Part shown: piece after piece, positions 53,844-62,325 of the stretch
Numbering within the stretch: the stretch's first letter is position 1
Layout of the letters: each line of letters opens with the position of its first letter
Origin: Thiosocius sp963808165
GTDB taxonomy: Bacteria; Pseudomonadota; Gammaproteobacteria; Chromatiales; Chromatiaceae
Length of the DNA stretch: 64,000 nt
Direction: 5' to 3'
Assembly (NCBI GenBank): GCA_963808165.1
Contig: CAWEET010000018.1
Span: 30,132 to 94,131, forward strand
Translations under genes and position numbers: made by a program
The notes under the pieces: generated by a model
Told to the model about the DNA's origin: nothing
Seen by the model: the letters and a program-made list of their open reading frames with translations, nothing else
Databases searched by the model: none

Positions 53844-54902
53844 ATGATATTGCATAGCGATGCGGTGCTCGACAAGGCCCAGGAACTCAAGACACGGGGC
53901 ACGCCGTTCGTCCTGGCGACAGTCGTGCGGGCCGAGTCACCGACCTCGGCCAAGCCCGGAGCGAAGGCGCTGGTGACCGGCGACGGCGAACTGATCGGTT
54001 GGGTGGGCGGGGGCTGCGCCCAGCCCGCGGTGCTGGATACGGCAAAAAAGGCGCTCAGGGACGGCCAGTCACGGCTGATCCGGGTCAGCCCGAACAAGGG
54101 CGGGACGGCAGAGGAGGGGGTCATCGACTTCGGCATGACCTGTCACAGCGGAGGCACCCTGGACATCTTCATCGACCCCGTCATTGCCCGGCCGGCGCTG
54201 CTGATCCTCGGTGCCTCGCCGGTCGCCCAGACCCTGTGCGTGCTGGCCCACCATGCCGGCTTCGCGGTCAAGGTCGCGTCTCCCGGCGCGAATGCCGAGC
54301 TGTTCCCGGAGGCGCAGGAGATCATCGACGGCATGGATCTCTCAGCGTTCGGCGGTGGCGCGCCCGCCCTGGTGGTGGTGGCGACCCAGGGCAAGCGTGA
54401 CGAGGCCGGACTCGAGGCGGCCCTGCAAATCGATGCGCCTTACATCGCCTTCGTCGCCAGTGCGCGTAAGGCCGACAAACTGAAGGTCTACCTCAATGAG
54501 CGCGGTCATGACCCTGCCCGGGTCGACGCGATCGTCTCACCGGCAGGCATCGAGATCGGTGCCGTCACGCCCGAGGAGATCGCGGTGTCGGTTCTCGCCG
54601 GGCTGATCGCCGTGCGCCGCAGCGCCCTGCCGGCCAAGAACGCCGGCGCGTCCGAGGCATCGGCCGGCTGTTGTTCTGGTGCGGCTGAACCGGACAAGAT
54701 GGAGTCCGACGGTGCTTGCTGCGGCGGCGGAGACAAGGCGCAGGCCCGGGTCGACCCGGTGTGCGGCATGACGGTGCAGGTCGCCGACGCCGAGCACGTC
54801 AGCAGCTACCAGGGGGGCGATTACTACTTCTGCTGCGCCGGTTGCCGGCATGCGTTCGACAAGGATCCGCTGAAATACCTCGAGGCCAAGGAGGGATCGT
54901 GA
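53844..54902 (+). CDS. coxF: XdhC/CoxF-family maturation protein with C-terminal YHS domain
   Basis: A 352-residue XdhC/CoxF protein: N-terminal cysteine-bearing domain (GWVGGGCAQPAVLDTAKKAL, IDFGMTCHSGGTLDIFIDP) and Rossmann domain (LLILGASPVAQTLCVLAHHA). Such proteins bind molybdenum cofactor and protect it during sulfuration. A linker rich in Cys (GCCSGAAEPD and GACCGGGDK) leads to a YHS domain, VDPVCGMTVQVADAEHVSSY then FCCAGCRHAFDKDP, a small metal-binding module. In a copper enzyme system this domain could handle copper, which is inference. Stop overlaps the next start (TGATG). Confidence 0.9.
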   Translation: MILHSDAVLDKAQELKTRGTPFVLATVVRAESPTSAKPGAKALVTGDGELIGWVGGGCAQPAVLDTAKKALRDGQSRLIRVSPNKGGTAEEGVIDFGMTCHSGGTLDIFIDPVIARPALLILGASPVAQTLCVLAHHAGFAVKVASPGANAELFPEAQEIIDGMDLSAFGGGAPALVVVATQGKRDEAGLEAALQIDAPYIAFVASARKADKLKVYLNERGHDPARVDAIVSPAGIEIGAVTPEEIAVSVLAGLIAVRRSALPAKNAGASEASAGCCSGAAEPDKMESDGACCGGGDKAQARVDPVCGMTVQVADAEHVSSYQGGDYYFCCAGCRHAFDKDPLKYLEAKEGS

Positions 54903-55531
54903 TGCGCTTCTCGGCGATCCTGCTGGCAGCGGGGGAGTCGCGCCGCATGGGCGCGATCAACAAGCTGACATTACCGGTCTTCGGTGAGCCGCTGCTGCGG
55001 CGTACCGCCCGAACCTTGCTGCAGGCGCGCCTGCAGGAGATCGTGGTTGTGCTCGGTCATCAGCGCGACATCGCTGAACCTCTGCTGCGGGATCTGCCGC
55101 TGCGCAACGTCTACAACGACGATTACCTTCAAGGCCAGATGACCTCGGTGCACCGTGGCCTGGCGGCCATGCAGCAGGCCTGCGATGCGGTCCTGGTCTG
55201 CCTGGCCGACCTGCCGCTGCTCGAGGTGGCGGATCTGCGCCGGCTTACCGGCGCCTTCGCCGATTGCCCGACCTCGGTACTCGTCCCCACCTATCGGGGC
55301 GCGCGCGGCAACCCGATCGTGCTGGCCTACGAGCACCGGCAGCAGATCCTCGCCGGCGACCGCAACCTCGGCTGCCGTCGCCTGGTCGAAAGGCATCCGG
55401 AACTGGTGACGGCGCTCGAGATGGACAGCGATCATGTGGTTTTCGATCTCGACACGCCGGAGGCCTATCAAGAATTGCAGCGGCGGCTGGGTGACCCCGG
55501 CGCCTTGCCCAATGTTTCGAATTGCGGCTGA
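54902..55531 (+). CDS. mocA: Molybdenum cofactor cytidylyltransferase (MocA-like)
   Basis: A 209-residue MobA/MocA-type nucleotidyltransferase, which forms the cytosine-dinucleotide molybdopterin used by CO dehydrogenase. Motifs: ILLAAGESRRMGAINKLTLP (GTP/CTP binding), VLGHQRDIAEPLL, GQMTSVHRGLAAM, VCLADLPLLEVADLRRL (metal site) and RGNPIVLAYEHRQQ. It overlaps coxF and is followed 10 bases later by the next gene. Confidence 0.9.
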   Translation: MRFSAILLAAGESRRMGAINKLTLPVFGEPLLRRTARTLLQARLQEIVVVLGHQRDIAEPLLRDLPLRNVYNDDYLQGQMTSVHRGLAAMQQACDAVLVCLADLPLLEVADLRRLTGAFADCPTSVLVPTYRGARGNPIVLAYEHRQQILAGDRNLGCRRLVERHPELVTALEMDSDHVVFDLDTPEAYQELQRRLGDPGALPNVSNCG

Positions 55532-55541
55532 GAGGCACGTC

Positions 55542-56357
55542 ATGGCGAAAGACATCTACGAGGTAGTTCACGATCTTCAGCAGCGCGGTGAGCCATTCGC
55601 TATTGCGACCGTCGTTGAGACGGCCGGTTCGGTCTCGGCGAAGACCGCGTCGAAGGCGGTAATCGACCACGAGGGCCGCATTGTCGCCGGCTGGGTGGGC
55701 GGCGGCTGTGCCGAGTCGGGTACCTGCGACAAGGCGTTGGAGTGCATGCGCAGTGGTGAGACCGCGGTACTGGATATCGACCTCGATGACGAAATGCTCG
55801 GCGCCGGCATGCCCTGCGGCGGCAGCATGCGTGTCTATGTCGAACCGGTACTGCCGCGCGCCAGCCTGTGGGTCATGGGCCACGGCCGGGTGGCTGAGTC
55901 GCTGTGCATCCTCGGCGACCTGCTCGGTCTGCGTGTCATCGTCAACGACCCGGGCGTCGACTGGGACAGGTACCCCGATGCGAGCCGCCTGATTACCGAC
56001 GATCTCGACTACGAACAATTGACTCCGCTGGTCGGGGACTATGTGGTCATCGCCACCCAGCACAAGGGCGACCACGAGTCGATCAAGCGGGCGCTCGCCT
56101 CGCCGGCCGGTTATATCGCGCTGATCGCCAGTCGCAAACGTTCCGGCCTGGTGCTGGACTACCTGCGCGAGGAGGGCTTCTCCGAGCAGGACATCGCGCG
56201 CGTCATGGCGCCATCCGGTCTCGATCTGGGCGCGCGCACGCCCGAGGAGATCGCGCTGTGCGTGATCAGCGAGATCGTGCTGTTGCGCCGTGGCGGCAGC
56301 GGTATGCGGATGCGCGACAAACTGCAGCAGCGCCGGCTGCGCGCCGCCGGCGGCTGA
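55542..56357 (+). CDS. coxI: Second XdhC-family maturation protein
   Basis: A 271-residue XdhC-family protein without a YHS domain: AGWVGGGCAESGTCDKALEC, AGMPCGGSMRVYVEPVLPR and the Rossmann start LWVMGHGRVAESLCILGDL, with ATQHKGDHESIKRAL. Two XdhC paralogues in a cox operon are also known elsewhere. It probably holds or delivers Moco together with the YHS-bearing paralogue. The gene symbol is by position and family. Confidence 0.85.
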   Translation: MAKDIYEVVHDLQQRGEPFAIATVVETAGSVSAKTASKAVIDHEGRIVAGWVGGGCAESGTCDKALECMRSGETAVLDIDLDDEMLGAGMPCGGSMRVYVEPVLPRASLWVMGHGRVAESLCILGDLLGLRVIVNDPGVDWDRYPDASRLITDDLDYEQLTPLVGDYVVIATQHKGDHESIKRALASPAGYIALIASRKRSGLVLDYLREEGFSEQDIARVMAPSGLDLGARTPEEIALCVISEIVLLRRGGSGMRMRDKLQQRRLRAAGG

Positions 56358-56360
56358 GGC

Positions 56361-57623
56361 GTGACCGCAGCGGCGCACACGACCATGGCCACGGACGGCC
56401 TGGACACCGAGCGGATCCGGCGCGACTTCCCGCTGCTGCATGAAGCCACCCTGGCCCGTGGCCTGCACTATCTGGACAATGCCGCGACGACCCAGAAACC
56501 GCGCCAGGTGATCGATGCGGTGGGTGCGTGCTACAGCGAGGAGTATGGGCCGATACATCGTGCGCTGTATCCGCTGGGCGAGGCGGCGACCGCGCGCTAC
56601 GAACAGTCGCGCCAGACGCTGGCCGCGTTCCTCGGGGCCGCGTCGGCCGATCAGCTGGTGTTTACGCGCTCGGCCACCGAGGCAATCAATCTGGTCGCCT
56701 TCGGCTGGGCCTTTCCGCGACTGGGAGCGGGCGATCGGATCTGGGTCAGCCGCATGGAACACCATGCCAACTATCTGCCCTGGCAGCGTATCTGCCAGCA
56801 GCGTGGTGCCGAGTTGCGCATCATAGAGATGGACGCCGACGGCCGACTGGATCTGGCGGACACGCCCGACTTGTTTACGCCGCGCACCCGGCTGATCGCG
56901 GTGTGTCAGGTCTCCAACGTGCTCGGCCTCAAGAACCCCATCAAACGGCTGTGCGCCGAGGCGCACGCCCACGGTATCCCGGTCCTGGTCGACGCCGCTC
57001 AATCGGTTTCCCATCTGCCGATCGACGTCGCCGATCTGGGCTGCGATTTCCTCGCCTGTTCCGCGCACAAGATGTATGGCCCGGCCGGTATCGGTCTGCT
57101 CTACGGCCGTGCCGACCGTCTCGCCGAGATGGAACCGCTGTTGCTCGGCGGCGGTATGGTCGACGAGGTGGGCGAGGGCATGGCGGCGAGCCGCTGGTCG
57201 GCGGTGCCGGCCTGTTTCGAGGCAGGCTCTCCCAACCTTCCCGGTGCGGCCGGCTTTGCCGCGGCGGCCCGTTACCTGGACGGCCTCGACCGCGAGCGTG
57301 TGCGCCGACACGTCGCGGCCCTGACCCGCGCCGCCGCTGCCTCACTCGCCGCGGTGCCCGGCCTGCGGCTGCTCGGTCCACCGGAGTCGTCGGCGATCCT
57401 GGCGTTCACGATGGACGGCGTGCACCCACACGATCTGGCGCAGCTCGCCGGCGAACAGGGCGTCGCGATCCGGGCCGGGCACCACTGCGCGCAGCCGCTG
57501 CTGCGCCACCTGGGACTCGCCGCCACCGCCCGCGCCAGTTTCGGTATCTACAACGATCTGGACGATGTGGAGGCACTGGTCGCGGCGATCGACAGTGCGC
57601 GTCGCCTGTTCGGGGCCTGTTAA
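56361..57623 (+). CDS. SufS-like cysteine desulfurase in the cox operon
   Basis: A 420-residue PLP-dependent cysteine desulfurase of the SufS type. It has LDNAATTQKPRQVIDAVGAC, TRSATEAINLVAFGWAF, the PLP lysine in FLACSAHKMYGPAGIG, EAGSPNLPGAAGFAAAA and the catalytic cysteine in RAGHHCAQPLLRHLG. It probably supplies sulfur for the sulfido ligand of the CO dehydrogenase Mo centre, as cysteine desulfurases do for xanthine dehydrogenase in other bacteria. The start is a GTG; an ATG lies 24 bases later. Its stop codon is inside an inverted repeat. It follows the XdhC gene by 3 bases. Confidence 0.9.
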   Translation: MTAAAHTTMATDGLDTERIRRDFPLLHEATLARGLHYLDNAATTQKPRQVIDAVGACYSEEYGPIHRALYPLGEAATARYEQSRQTLAAFLGAASADQLVFTRSATEAINLVAFGWAFPRLGAGDRIWVSRMEHHANYLPWQRICQQRGAELRIIEMDADGRLDLADTPDLFTPRTRLIAVCQVSNVLGLKNPIKRLCAEAHAHGIPVLVDAAQSVSHLPIDVADLGCDFLACSAHKMYGPAGIGLLYGRADRLAEMEPLLLGGGMVDEVGEGMAASRWSAVPACFEAGSPNLPGAAGFAAAARYLDGLDRERVRRHVAALTRAAAASLAAVPGLRLLGPPESSAILAFTMDGVHPHDLAQLAGEQGVAIRAGHHCAQPLLRHLGLAATARASFGIYNDLDDVEALVAAIDSARRLFGAC

Positions 57624-57746
57624 CACTGTGCGGATGGCCTGCGTTGCAGTTTCGCTCATGTACCGCAGGTACACAGCGCTCACTGCGCCTGGTCCTGCAA
57701 AAAATGGGGCTCTGTCGATGGGTATCCGCACAGCGTTAACAGGCCC
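57613..57746. repeat. Long inverted repeat between sufS- and sufU-like genes
   Basis: Arms gggcctgttaacactgtgcg..at (57613-57635) and its reverse complement (57724-57746) match at 22 of 23 positions, with an 88-base centre. The left arm contains the last codons and the TAA of the sufS-like gene; the right arm ends just before the tgaggaggt ribosome site of the next gene. No coding content. Could be an inserted small element or an RNA hairpin. Confidence 0.65.
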
Positions 57747-57764
57747 TAGCTGAGGAGGTTTCCG

Positions 57765-58196
57765 ATGGCCGATCACAGTCTGTATAAGGACATCCTGCTG
57801 CGCCACTACCGCCACCCGCATAACAAGAGCGACGGAGAACTGAAGGATGCGGATATCGTGCGGCGTGGGGCCAATCCGCGCTGCGGCGACGAGATCGAGG
57901 TCGGGCTCTACCTGGACGGCGATCGGCTGCGCGAGGTGCGGTTTCGCGGCCGCGGCTGTTCGGTGTGCATTGCCTCGTCGTCGATGATGACCGATGCGGT
58001 GAGCGGGCAGGCCGCCGCCGATGCCCGCCACCTGTGCGAGGACATGCGGCAGTGGTTCCAGCAGGGTGACGGTGACGGCCTGGCGGCACCGCCGAGCGAT
58101 CTGCAGGCGCTTTCCGCGGTGCGCGAGTATCCCGCGCGCCGGCGCTGCGTGCTGCTTTCCTGGGATGCCCTGTCGGATGCCCTCGACGCGGTCTGA
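57765..58196 (+). CDS. SufU/IscU-like sulfur-transfer protein
   Basis: A 143-residue SufU-family protein. The zinc/sulfur ligands of the family are visible: ANPRCGDEIEVGL, RGRGCSVCIASSSMM and the last cysteine in RRRCVLLSWDAL. SufU normally takes sulfur from SufS. Placed after the desulfurase gene in a cox operon, it probably relays sulfur to the molybdenum cofactor or to the cluster subunit CoxS. Ribosome site gaggaggttt upstream. Confidence 0.88.
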   Translation: MADHSLYKDILLRHYRHPHNKSDGELKDADIVRRGANPRCGDEIEVGLYLDGDRLREVRFRGRGCSVCIASSSMMTDAVSGQAAADARHLCEDMRQWFQQGDGDGLAAPPSDLQALSAVREYPARRRCVLLSWDALSDALDAV

Positions 58197-58206
58197 GCGA
58201 CCAGGG

Positions 58207-58539
58207 ATGACCGGGGGCCATGCCTGGGCCCTGACGGCGCTGATGGCGATGATCCTGGCCCTGGGGCTGCAGGCCCTGGCCATCAGGCCGCCGGGCGCGG
58301 GTCCGGGTCTGCTCGCGCTGATTGGCCTGCTCGGTGTATCCGCGCATGCGCTGCGCCTGGCCAGCGCCTGGCGTGACCTTGCTCAGCTGAAGCTGCTGAT
58401 GCTATTCACTCTGTTCGGTCTTCTCGGTCTGCTCTCGGGCCTCGCCTGGGGCCTCGCCTGGGGCCTCGGCCCGGCCGGGCTGCTGGTGCTCGCGGCATGG
58501 TGCAGCACACGTACCGACTTTGGACTGGACGAGCTGTGA
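58207..58539 (+). CDS. Small membrane protein at the end of the cox operon
   Basis: A 110-residue protein with about four hydrophobic segments (WALTALMAMILALGLQALAI, GLLALIGLLGVSAHAL, LMLFTLFGLLGLLSGL, GPAGLLVLAAWCSTRTDFGL). I do not recognise a family. It starts 10 bases after the sufU-like gene and is probably the next gene of the operon. A role in the membrane environment of the CO dehydrogenase is only a guess. Confidence 0.6.
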   Translation: MTGGHAWALTALMAMILALGLQALAIRPPGAGPGLLALIGLLGVSAHALRLASAWRDLAQLKLLMLFTLFGLLGLLSGLAWGLAWGLGPAGLLVLAAWCSTRTDFGLDEL

Positions 58540-58551
58540 GCCAGCATCCGC

Positions 58552-58877
58552 ATGACGCCCTGGGGGCATATCGGCATGCTGCTCGGCTGTAACCTGGGCA
58601 TGTTGCTCAGCGGCTGCAGCCATGCGCCCGCGGTGCGCCGGGGCATGCCGTTCTGGCCGTTCCTGCCGTTGTGCAACATGGGTATGCTGATCGGTATGCT
58701 CGCACTCGGTTTCTGGCAGTTCGCGCCTTCGGGGGGCTGCGCGAGATTGCGCTGGTCATGGTGGCCCGGATGCTGCTGGCCATGGCCGCGGGGATGGTCG
58801 CCGTCTGGTGGATCGTCGGACGCCTGTATCCGCAGCAGGGCCTGGGCGCGGCGGCTCTGCGGGAAGGCCGGAACTGA
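58552..58877 (+). pseudogene. Second small membrane protein, frameshifted at a G run
   Basis: Frame 1 gives GHIGMLLGCNLGMLLSGCSH and FWPFLPLCNMGMLIGMLALG; at the six-G run (58730-58736 region, ttcggggggctg) the coding frame moves by one, after which a second frame reads REIALVMVARMLLAMAAGMV and AVWWIVGRLYPQQGLGAAAL to a stop at 58877. Joined, they make a four-helix protein of about 108 residues, similar in plan to its upstream neighbour. The homopolymer makes a base-calling error as likely as a mutation. Confidence 0.55.
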
Positions 58878-59399
58878 CGCAGAAACCCCGTCCGGCCACT
58901 CATGCTCGGTTGGGTCGTGGTTAGGCGGACTCTGGCGGCCAGGGTTTCATTCACCCTCATTGCCCGCCTACACCGTGTTCTGCATGCTGGCATGAACCGA
59001 CCCATGCCATCGTATGTTGCTCGAAGAGTCGTTCTGATTGGTATTGACGTTCACTTCCCTCCAGGGCCACGGATGAATAGGCGTAGTCACGCCAATCCCT
59101 GCGCCGGTGGTAAACCTAACAACCATCTGGCCGATAACCCGTGTGCACCGGGCGATGTCGCGGCGTCATAGACCCTGCGCCTTGATTGCTGGCCGCCTTT
59201 GATGAATTCAATGAAACGGGGGCTGCCGGCTGAGTCGCCGGCTGGAAGGCTAGACACGCGTCTCCTGCGGGTGCCCGCCTCGACGCCAGTCGCATTGCTC
59301 GCCCGGGAATTCCACTAACGAGGGTCAACCTGGTGGGGCGGCAGCTACCAGCGGGTTCAGCATCGGGCACGGTACGGCAACGATTGGGAAGGCGCAGTC
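58878..59399. other. Gene-free stretch
   Basis: About 520 bases without a supported gene. It separates the cox cluster from the following operon and should contain a terminator and a promoter, neither of which I could identify with confidence. Confidence 0.35.
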
Positions 59400-60341
59400 A
59401 TGTATGGATATTTCTACGGGATGCATCGGCCGCCTTTCTCGCTGCACCCGGATCCAGGATTTTTTTTCGTCGGCCAACAGTATTCCACGGCGACCACGAT
59501 GCTCGACTACGCTGTGTTTCGCGGTGACGGCATTGTCGTGATCACTGGCGAAGTCGGTTGTGGCAAGAGCGCAATGCTCAGGTGCTTTTTGGCCAGCGCG
59601 CCGGAACTCCTCGCGTTGGGTATGGTCACGAATCCCTCCCTACTGGAGAACAGTCCGATCCACGGCGTGATGTTAGCGTTCGGACTCGACCCCGGCGCCG
59701 CGCACAACGCCGAACTGCACGCCAGTTTTCAGGCCTTTTTGCATGAGCAGTTCGCGTCCGGGCGGGCCGTGATGCTGATTGTCGACGAAGCACAGCATTT
59801 GTCTCGAACCACGCTTGAACAGCTCAGAATGCTGACCAACCCGGCGGTCGATGGTGATGGCGTCCTGCAACTCGTGCTCGCCGGTCAGCCGCAACTAAAG
59901 CAGACACTGGACGACCCGGCGCTCAAACAGTTGACGCAGCGCATCGTCGCGCGATTTCATTTGGGCCCGCTGGGCGCAGGCGAGACCCAAGCCTACATCG
60001 TCCACCGTCTGTATGCAGCCGGCGCCAGTAGGCCGATCTTTTCCGACGCGGCAATCGCCGCTATTCACAGGGGATCCAGTGGTGTCCCCCGCGTGATCAA
60101 CCTGATATGCGACGCGGCGTTGCTCTATGGATACGCCGAAGAGTTGTCCGAGATCGATGAAGCGCTGATTGGGCAGGTACTGCTTGACCGAGGTCTGAGT
60201 GCCGGTAACGATGCCTTGCTTGCCGCGGCCGCCCCACCGAGGCTGGTCCGGGCGCCTGAAGAAAGGGTCATGCTGCAACAACAAGATGCCGACCGCGAGA
60301 TCGCTCGGCAACTGTTCGGTATGTCGAGAGGCAAGAAATGA
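59400..60341 (+). CDS. ExeA/GspA-like AAA ATPase
   Basis: A 313-residue AAA ATPase of the ExeA family. It begins MYGYFYGMHRPPFSLHPDPG, the usual family opening, with Walker A VITGEVGCGKSAMLRCFL, Walker B VMLIVDEAQHLSRTTLEQLR, and sensor segments VLAGQPQLKQTLD and GSSGVPRVINLICDAALL. Relatives energise outer-membrane secretin assembly (GspA), pilus or exopolysaccharide export. No C-terminal peptidoglycan-binding domain is present. About 50 bases before the next gene, so probably co-transcribed with the HlyD-type adaptor. Confidence 0.88.
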   Translation: MYGYFYGMHRPPFSLHPDPGFFFVGQQYSTATTMLDYAVFRGDGIVVITGEVGCGKSAMLRCFLASAPELLALGMVTNPSLLENSPIHGVMLAFGLDPGAAHNAELHASFQAFLHEQFASGRAVMLIVDEAQHLSRTTLEQLRMLTNPAVDGDGVLQLVLAGQPQLKQTLDDPALKQLTQRIVARFHLGPLGAGETQAYIVHRLYAAGASRPIFSDAAIAAIHRGSSGVPRVINLICDAALLYGYAEELSEIDEALIGQVLLDRGLSAGNDALLAAAAPPRLVRAPEERVMLQQQDADREIARQLFGMSRGKK

Positions 60342-60393
60342 TCGTGTGGCGGGCCGTCTGCCGGCTGCGGTGCGCTATTTTGGGGCTTGGATA

Positions 60394-61917
60394 ATGCCAG
60401 GCGTAAACCGGGGATTTCCCGATAAGGTCACGAAGGCGCTCGCCCGATACCGGGCGGACGCGCAGGCGCAGGGGTTGATCGATCGTTCGGGTCGGACGGG
60501 CGTGCGAGATGAGGGTGCCGGGCACGTGGGACATGCCTATGCGCCGGCCAGATATGAGCCACCGGCTGCGGTGCCAGTTCACGCTTACGAGGCTGCGGCC
60601 GAGGTCTCGGATATCGCAGGAGGCGTCAGGAGGCGCATAGGCTACCGGTGGCTGCTGGTGCTCCTGGTTCTGCCAGTGCTCGGTTGGCTGGCAAACTTGC
60701 CTGTCGGTAAGGAGTTGACGTTCGCCGCGGTGCTGACCGCCTATGGCGACGTGGTTTCGGTTACCAGCCCGGTTGACGGGGTCGTTCGCAGGATCTCGAT
60801 CCCCTCTGATCGTAGGGTTGTGCAGGGCCAGCCGTTAATTGAGATCGATCCCGAGATACCCCCGGGTCTGGTAAAGCTGCAACACGAACGGGTCGCGTTG
60901 GCGCTGCGCGAGGCGGGGTTGCGGGCGCGCTTGGCGGGTGAGCGGGTCCTGACCTACCCATCGGATCTCGCGGACGCGTACCCCACGGTGGATATTCCGC
61001 CATTGCTGGCAATCGAGCGCGAACGCCTCGTCGACCGGATTCGCGAGGATGCGCAACACTTGCAACCGACGCAACGCGCGATCGATGCCGCCATGTCCGA
61101 ACGCGCCGAGGTGCGGGCAGAAAAAAAGGCGATCGAAAGTCGCCTGGACAAGATCAGGCGCCAAGTGGGCGCTGCGGCTTCGCTGAAGAAACAGAACGTG
61201 ATCTATGAAGACGGGGTGTATACCGAGCAGTTGCTGCGGACGCTGAAGCGGACCCGCAGCGATATCCAGCAGGAACTGACCGCCCTGGGCCAGGACGAGG
61301 AACGGATCGATGAGCGCCTGCGCGAACTGAACAACGAGTTGACCGAACGACAGCAACAATACCAGGCGGGCTTGCGCCAGCAGCTCGAGAAGCACCGAAG
61401 CGCGACCGACGCGGTACTGGCGCAGCTCGAGGAGCTGGAGGCGCAGGTCGCCGTGGTGAAACTGAACGCGATGGCGACTGGCCTGTTCAAACCGAACCCT
61501 GCGTTACAGCTCGGCGGGCATGTGGACCGCGGCGACGCGATCGGCGCGGTGCTGGTTCCGAGCGATCAGGGGATCGTCGAGAGCCAGGTGTCAGCGCAAG
61601 AATCGGAAGCGATCCGCGTCGGGCAGCCGGTTCGCGTCACGCTGCAGCACCTCAAGCAGGATACCCGCTTGCGTTTGCATGGACGCGTGGTGTCACTGGT
61701 CAGTGATGCAAGCGACGGCGGACCGGGTGGCGGACTGCACCGGGTGCGGATCGAAATCGATGTGCCACTGCACGCTAACCACCCCGCTTCGGAGTTGTCG
61801 GCCGGGATGCCTGGCAGCATCACGATCGTCACCGGAGGGGAACCGATCTGGCGCCATACATGGCGCATGGTGAACATTGCTGGAGTCAACGGGTTTATTG
61901 ATTTCGATCAGGGCTAG
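60394..61917 (+). CDS. HlyD-family membrane fusion protein
   Basis: A 507-residue periplasmic adaptor. A cytoplasmic N-terminus of about 90 residues precedes one membrane helix (WLLVLLVLPVLGWLANLP). The biotinyl-lipoyl-like domain follows (GDVVSVTSPVDGVVRRISIP, VVQGQPLIEIDPEIP), a long coiled coil (EERIDERLRELNNELTERQQ region, residues 250-350), then the barrel domain (AIGAVLVPSDQGIVESQVSA, GQPVRVTLQHLKQDTRLRLH) and GMPGSITIVTGGEPIW. It would link an inner-membrane exporter to the outer membrane, but no ABC or RND pump gene is adjacent. With the ExeA-like ATPase this suggests polysaccharide or protein export. The start is taken at MPGVNRGF. Confidence 0.85.
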   Translation: MPGVNRGFPDKVTKALARYRADAQAQGLIDRSGRTGVRDEGAGHVGHAYAPARYEPPAAVPVHAYEAAAEVSDIAGGVRRRIGYRWLLVLLVLPVLGWLANLPVGKELTFAAVLTAYGDVVSVTSPVDGVVRRISIPSDRRVVQGQPLIEIDPEIPPGLVKLQHERVALALREAGLRARLAGERVLTYPSDLADAYPTVDIPPLLAIERERLVDRIREDAQHLQPTQRAIDAAMSERAEVRAEKKAIESRLDKIRRQVGAAASLKKQNVIYEDGVYTEQLLRTLKRTRSDIQQELTALGQDEERIDERLRELNNELTERQQQYQAGLRQQLEKHRSATDAVLAQLEELEAQVAVVKLNAMATGLFKPNPALQLGGHVDRGDAIGAVLVPSDQGIVESQVSAQESEAIRVGQPVRVTLQHLKQDTRLRLHGRVVSLVSDASDGGPGGGLHRVRIEIDVPLHANHPASELSAGMPGSITIVTGGEPIWRHTWRMVNIAGVNGFIDFDQG

Positions 61918-62325
61918 GACCCGGGCCTTATCAATGAGTTAAGCGTTGTACAGATAGGCGGTACCCGGAACGAAATTCTCATATAAAGACCGAATTCATT
62001 TCCAGGCTGCGCGCTGCGGTTGGCATCTTCAGTTAATAACTCATAAGTGTAGTCAATGTCGTTCGCGCTGATGGCCACTGCCGGCTAGGAATCGCAGTCT
62101 TTTGACGGGTGTGGATATCGAGATATGGTGCTCAGGATAAGTCAGTAAACGTTGCACACTGACTTTGCCGCGATAGTAAAACGGCAGACCCGGTAAAGCG
62201 GGAACGTCTTGGTTTTCATGGCCAATATGCTGGTATATTGATAACCTGATAATTATTGTGGATCAAATGGGGCGTGTTAGGTATTTAACTCTTACCCCGT
62301 ACATAAGATGTAAGGAGAATAGGTT
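61918..62325. other. Intergenic region
   Basis: About 400 bases, lower in GC. No gene seen. Contains AT-rich promoter-like sequence (ttgataacctgataattatt near 62237) upstream of the OmpA-domain gene. Confidence 0.4.

Noticed and set aside
55245..57311. 688-codon antisense open frame
   Set aside because: Opposite strand of the MocA-, XdhC- and SufS-like genes; low-complexity Arg/Ala/Gly-rich translation without domains.
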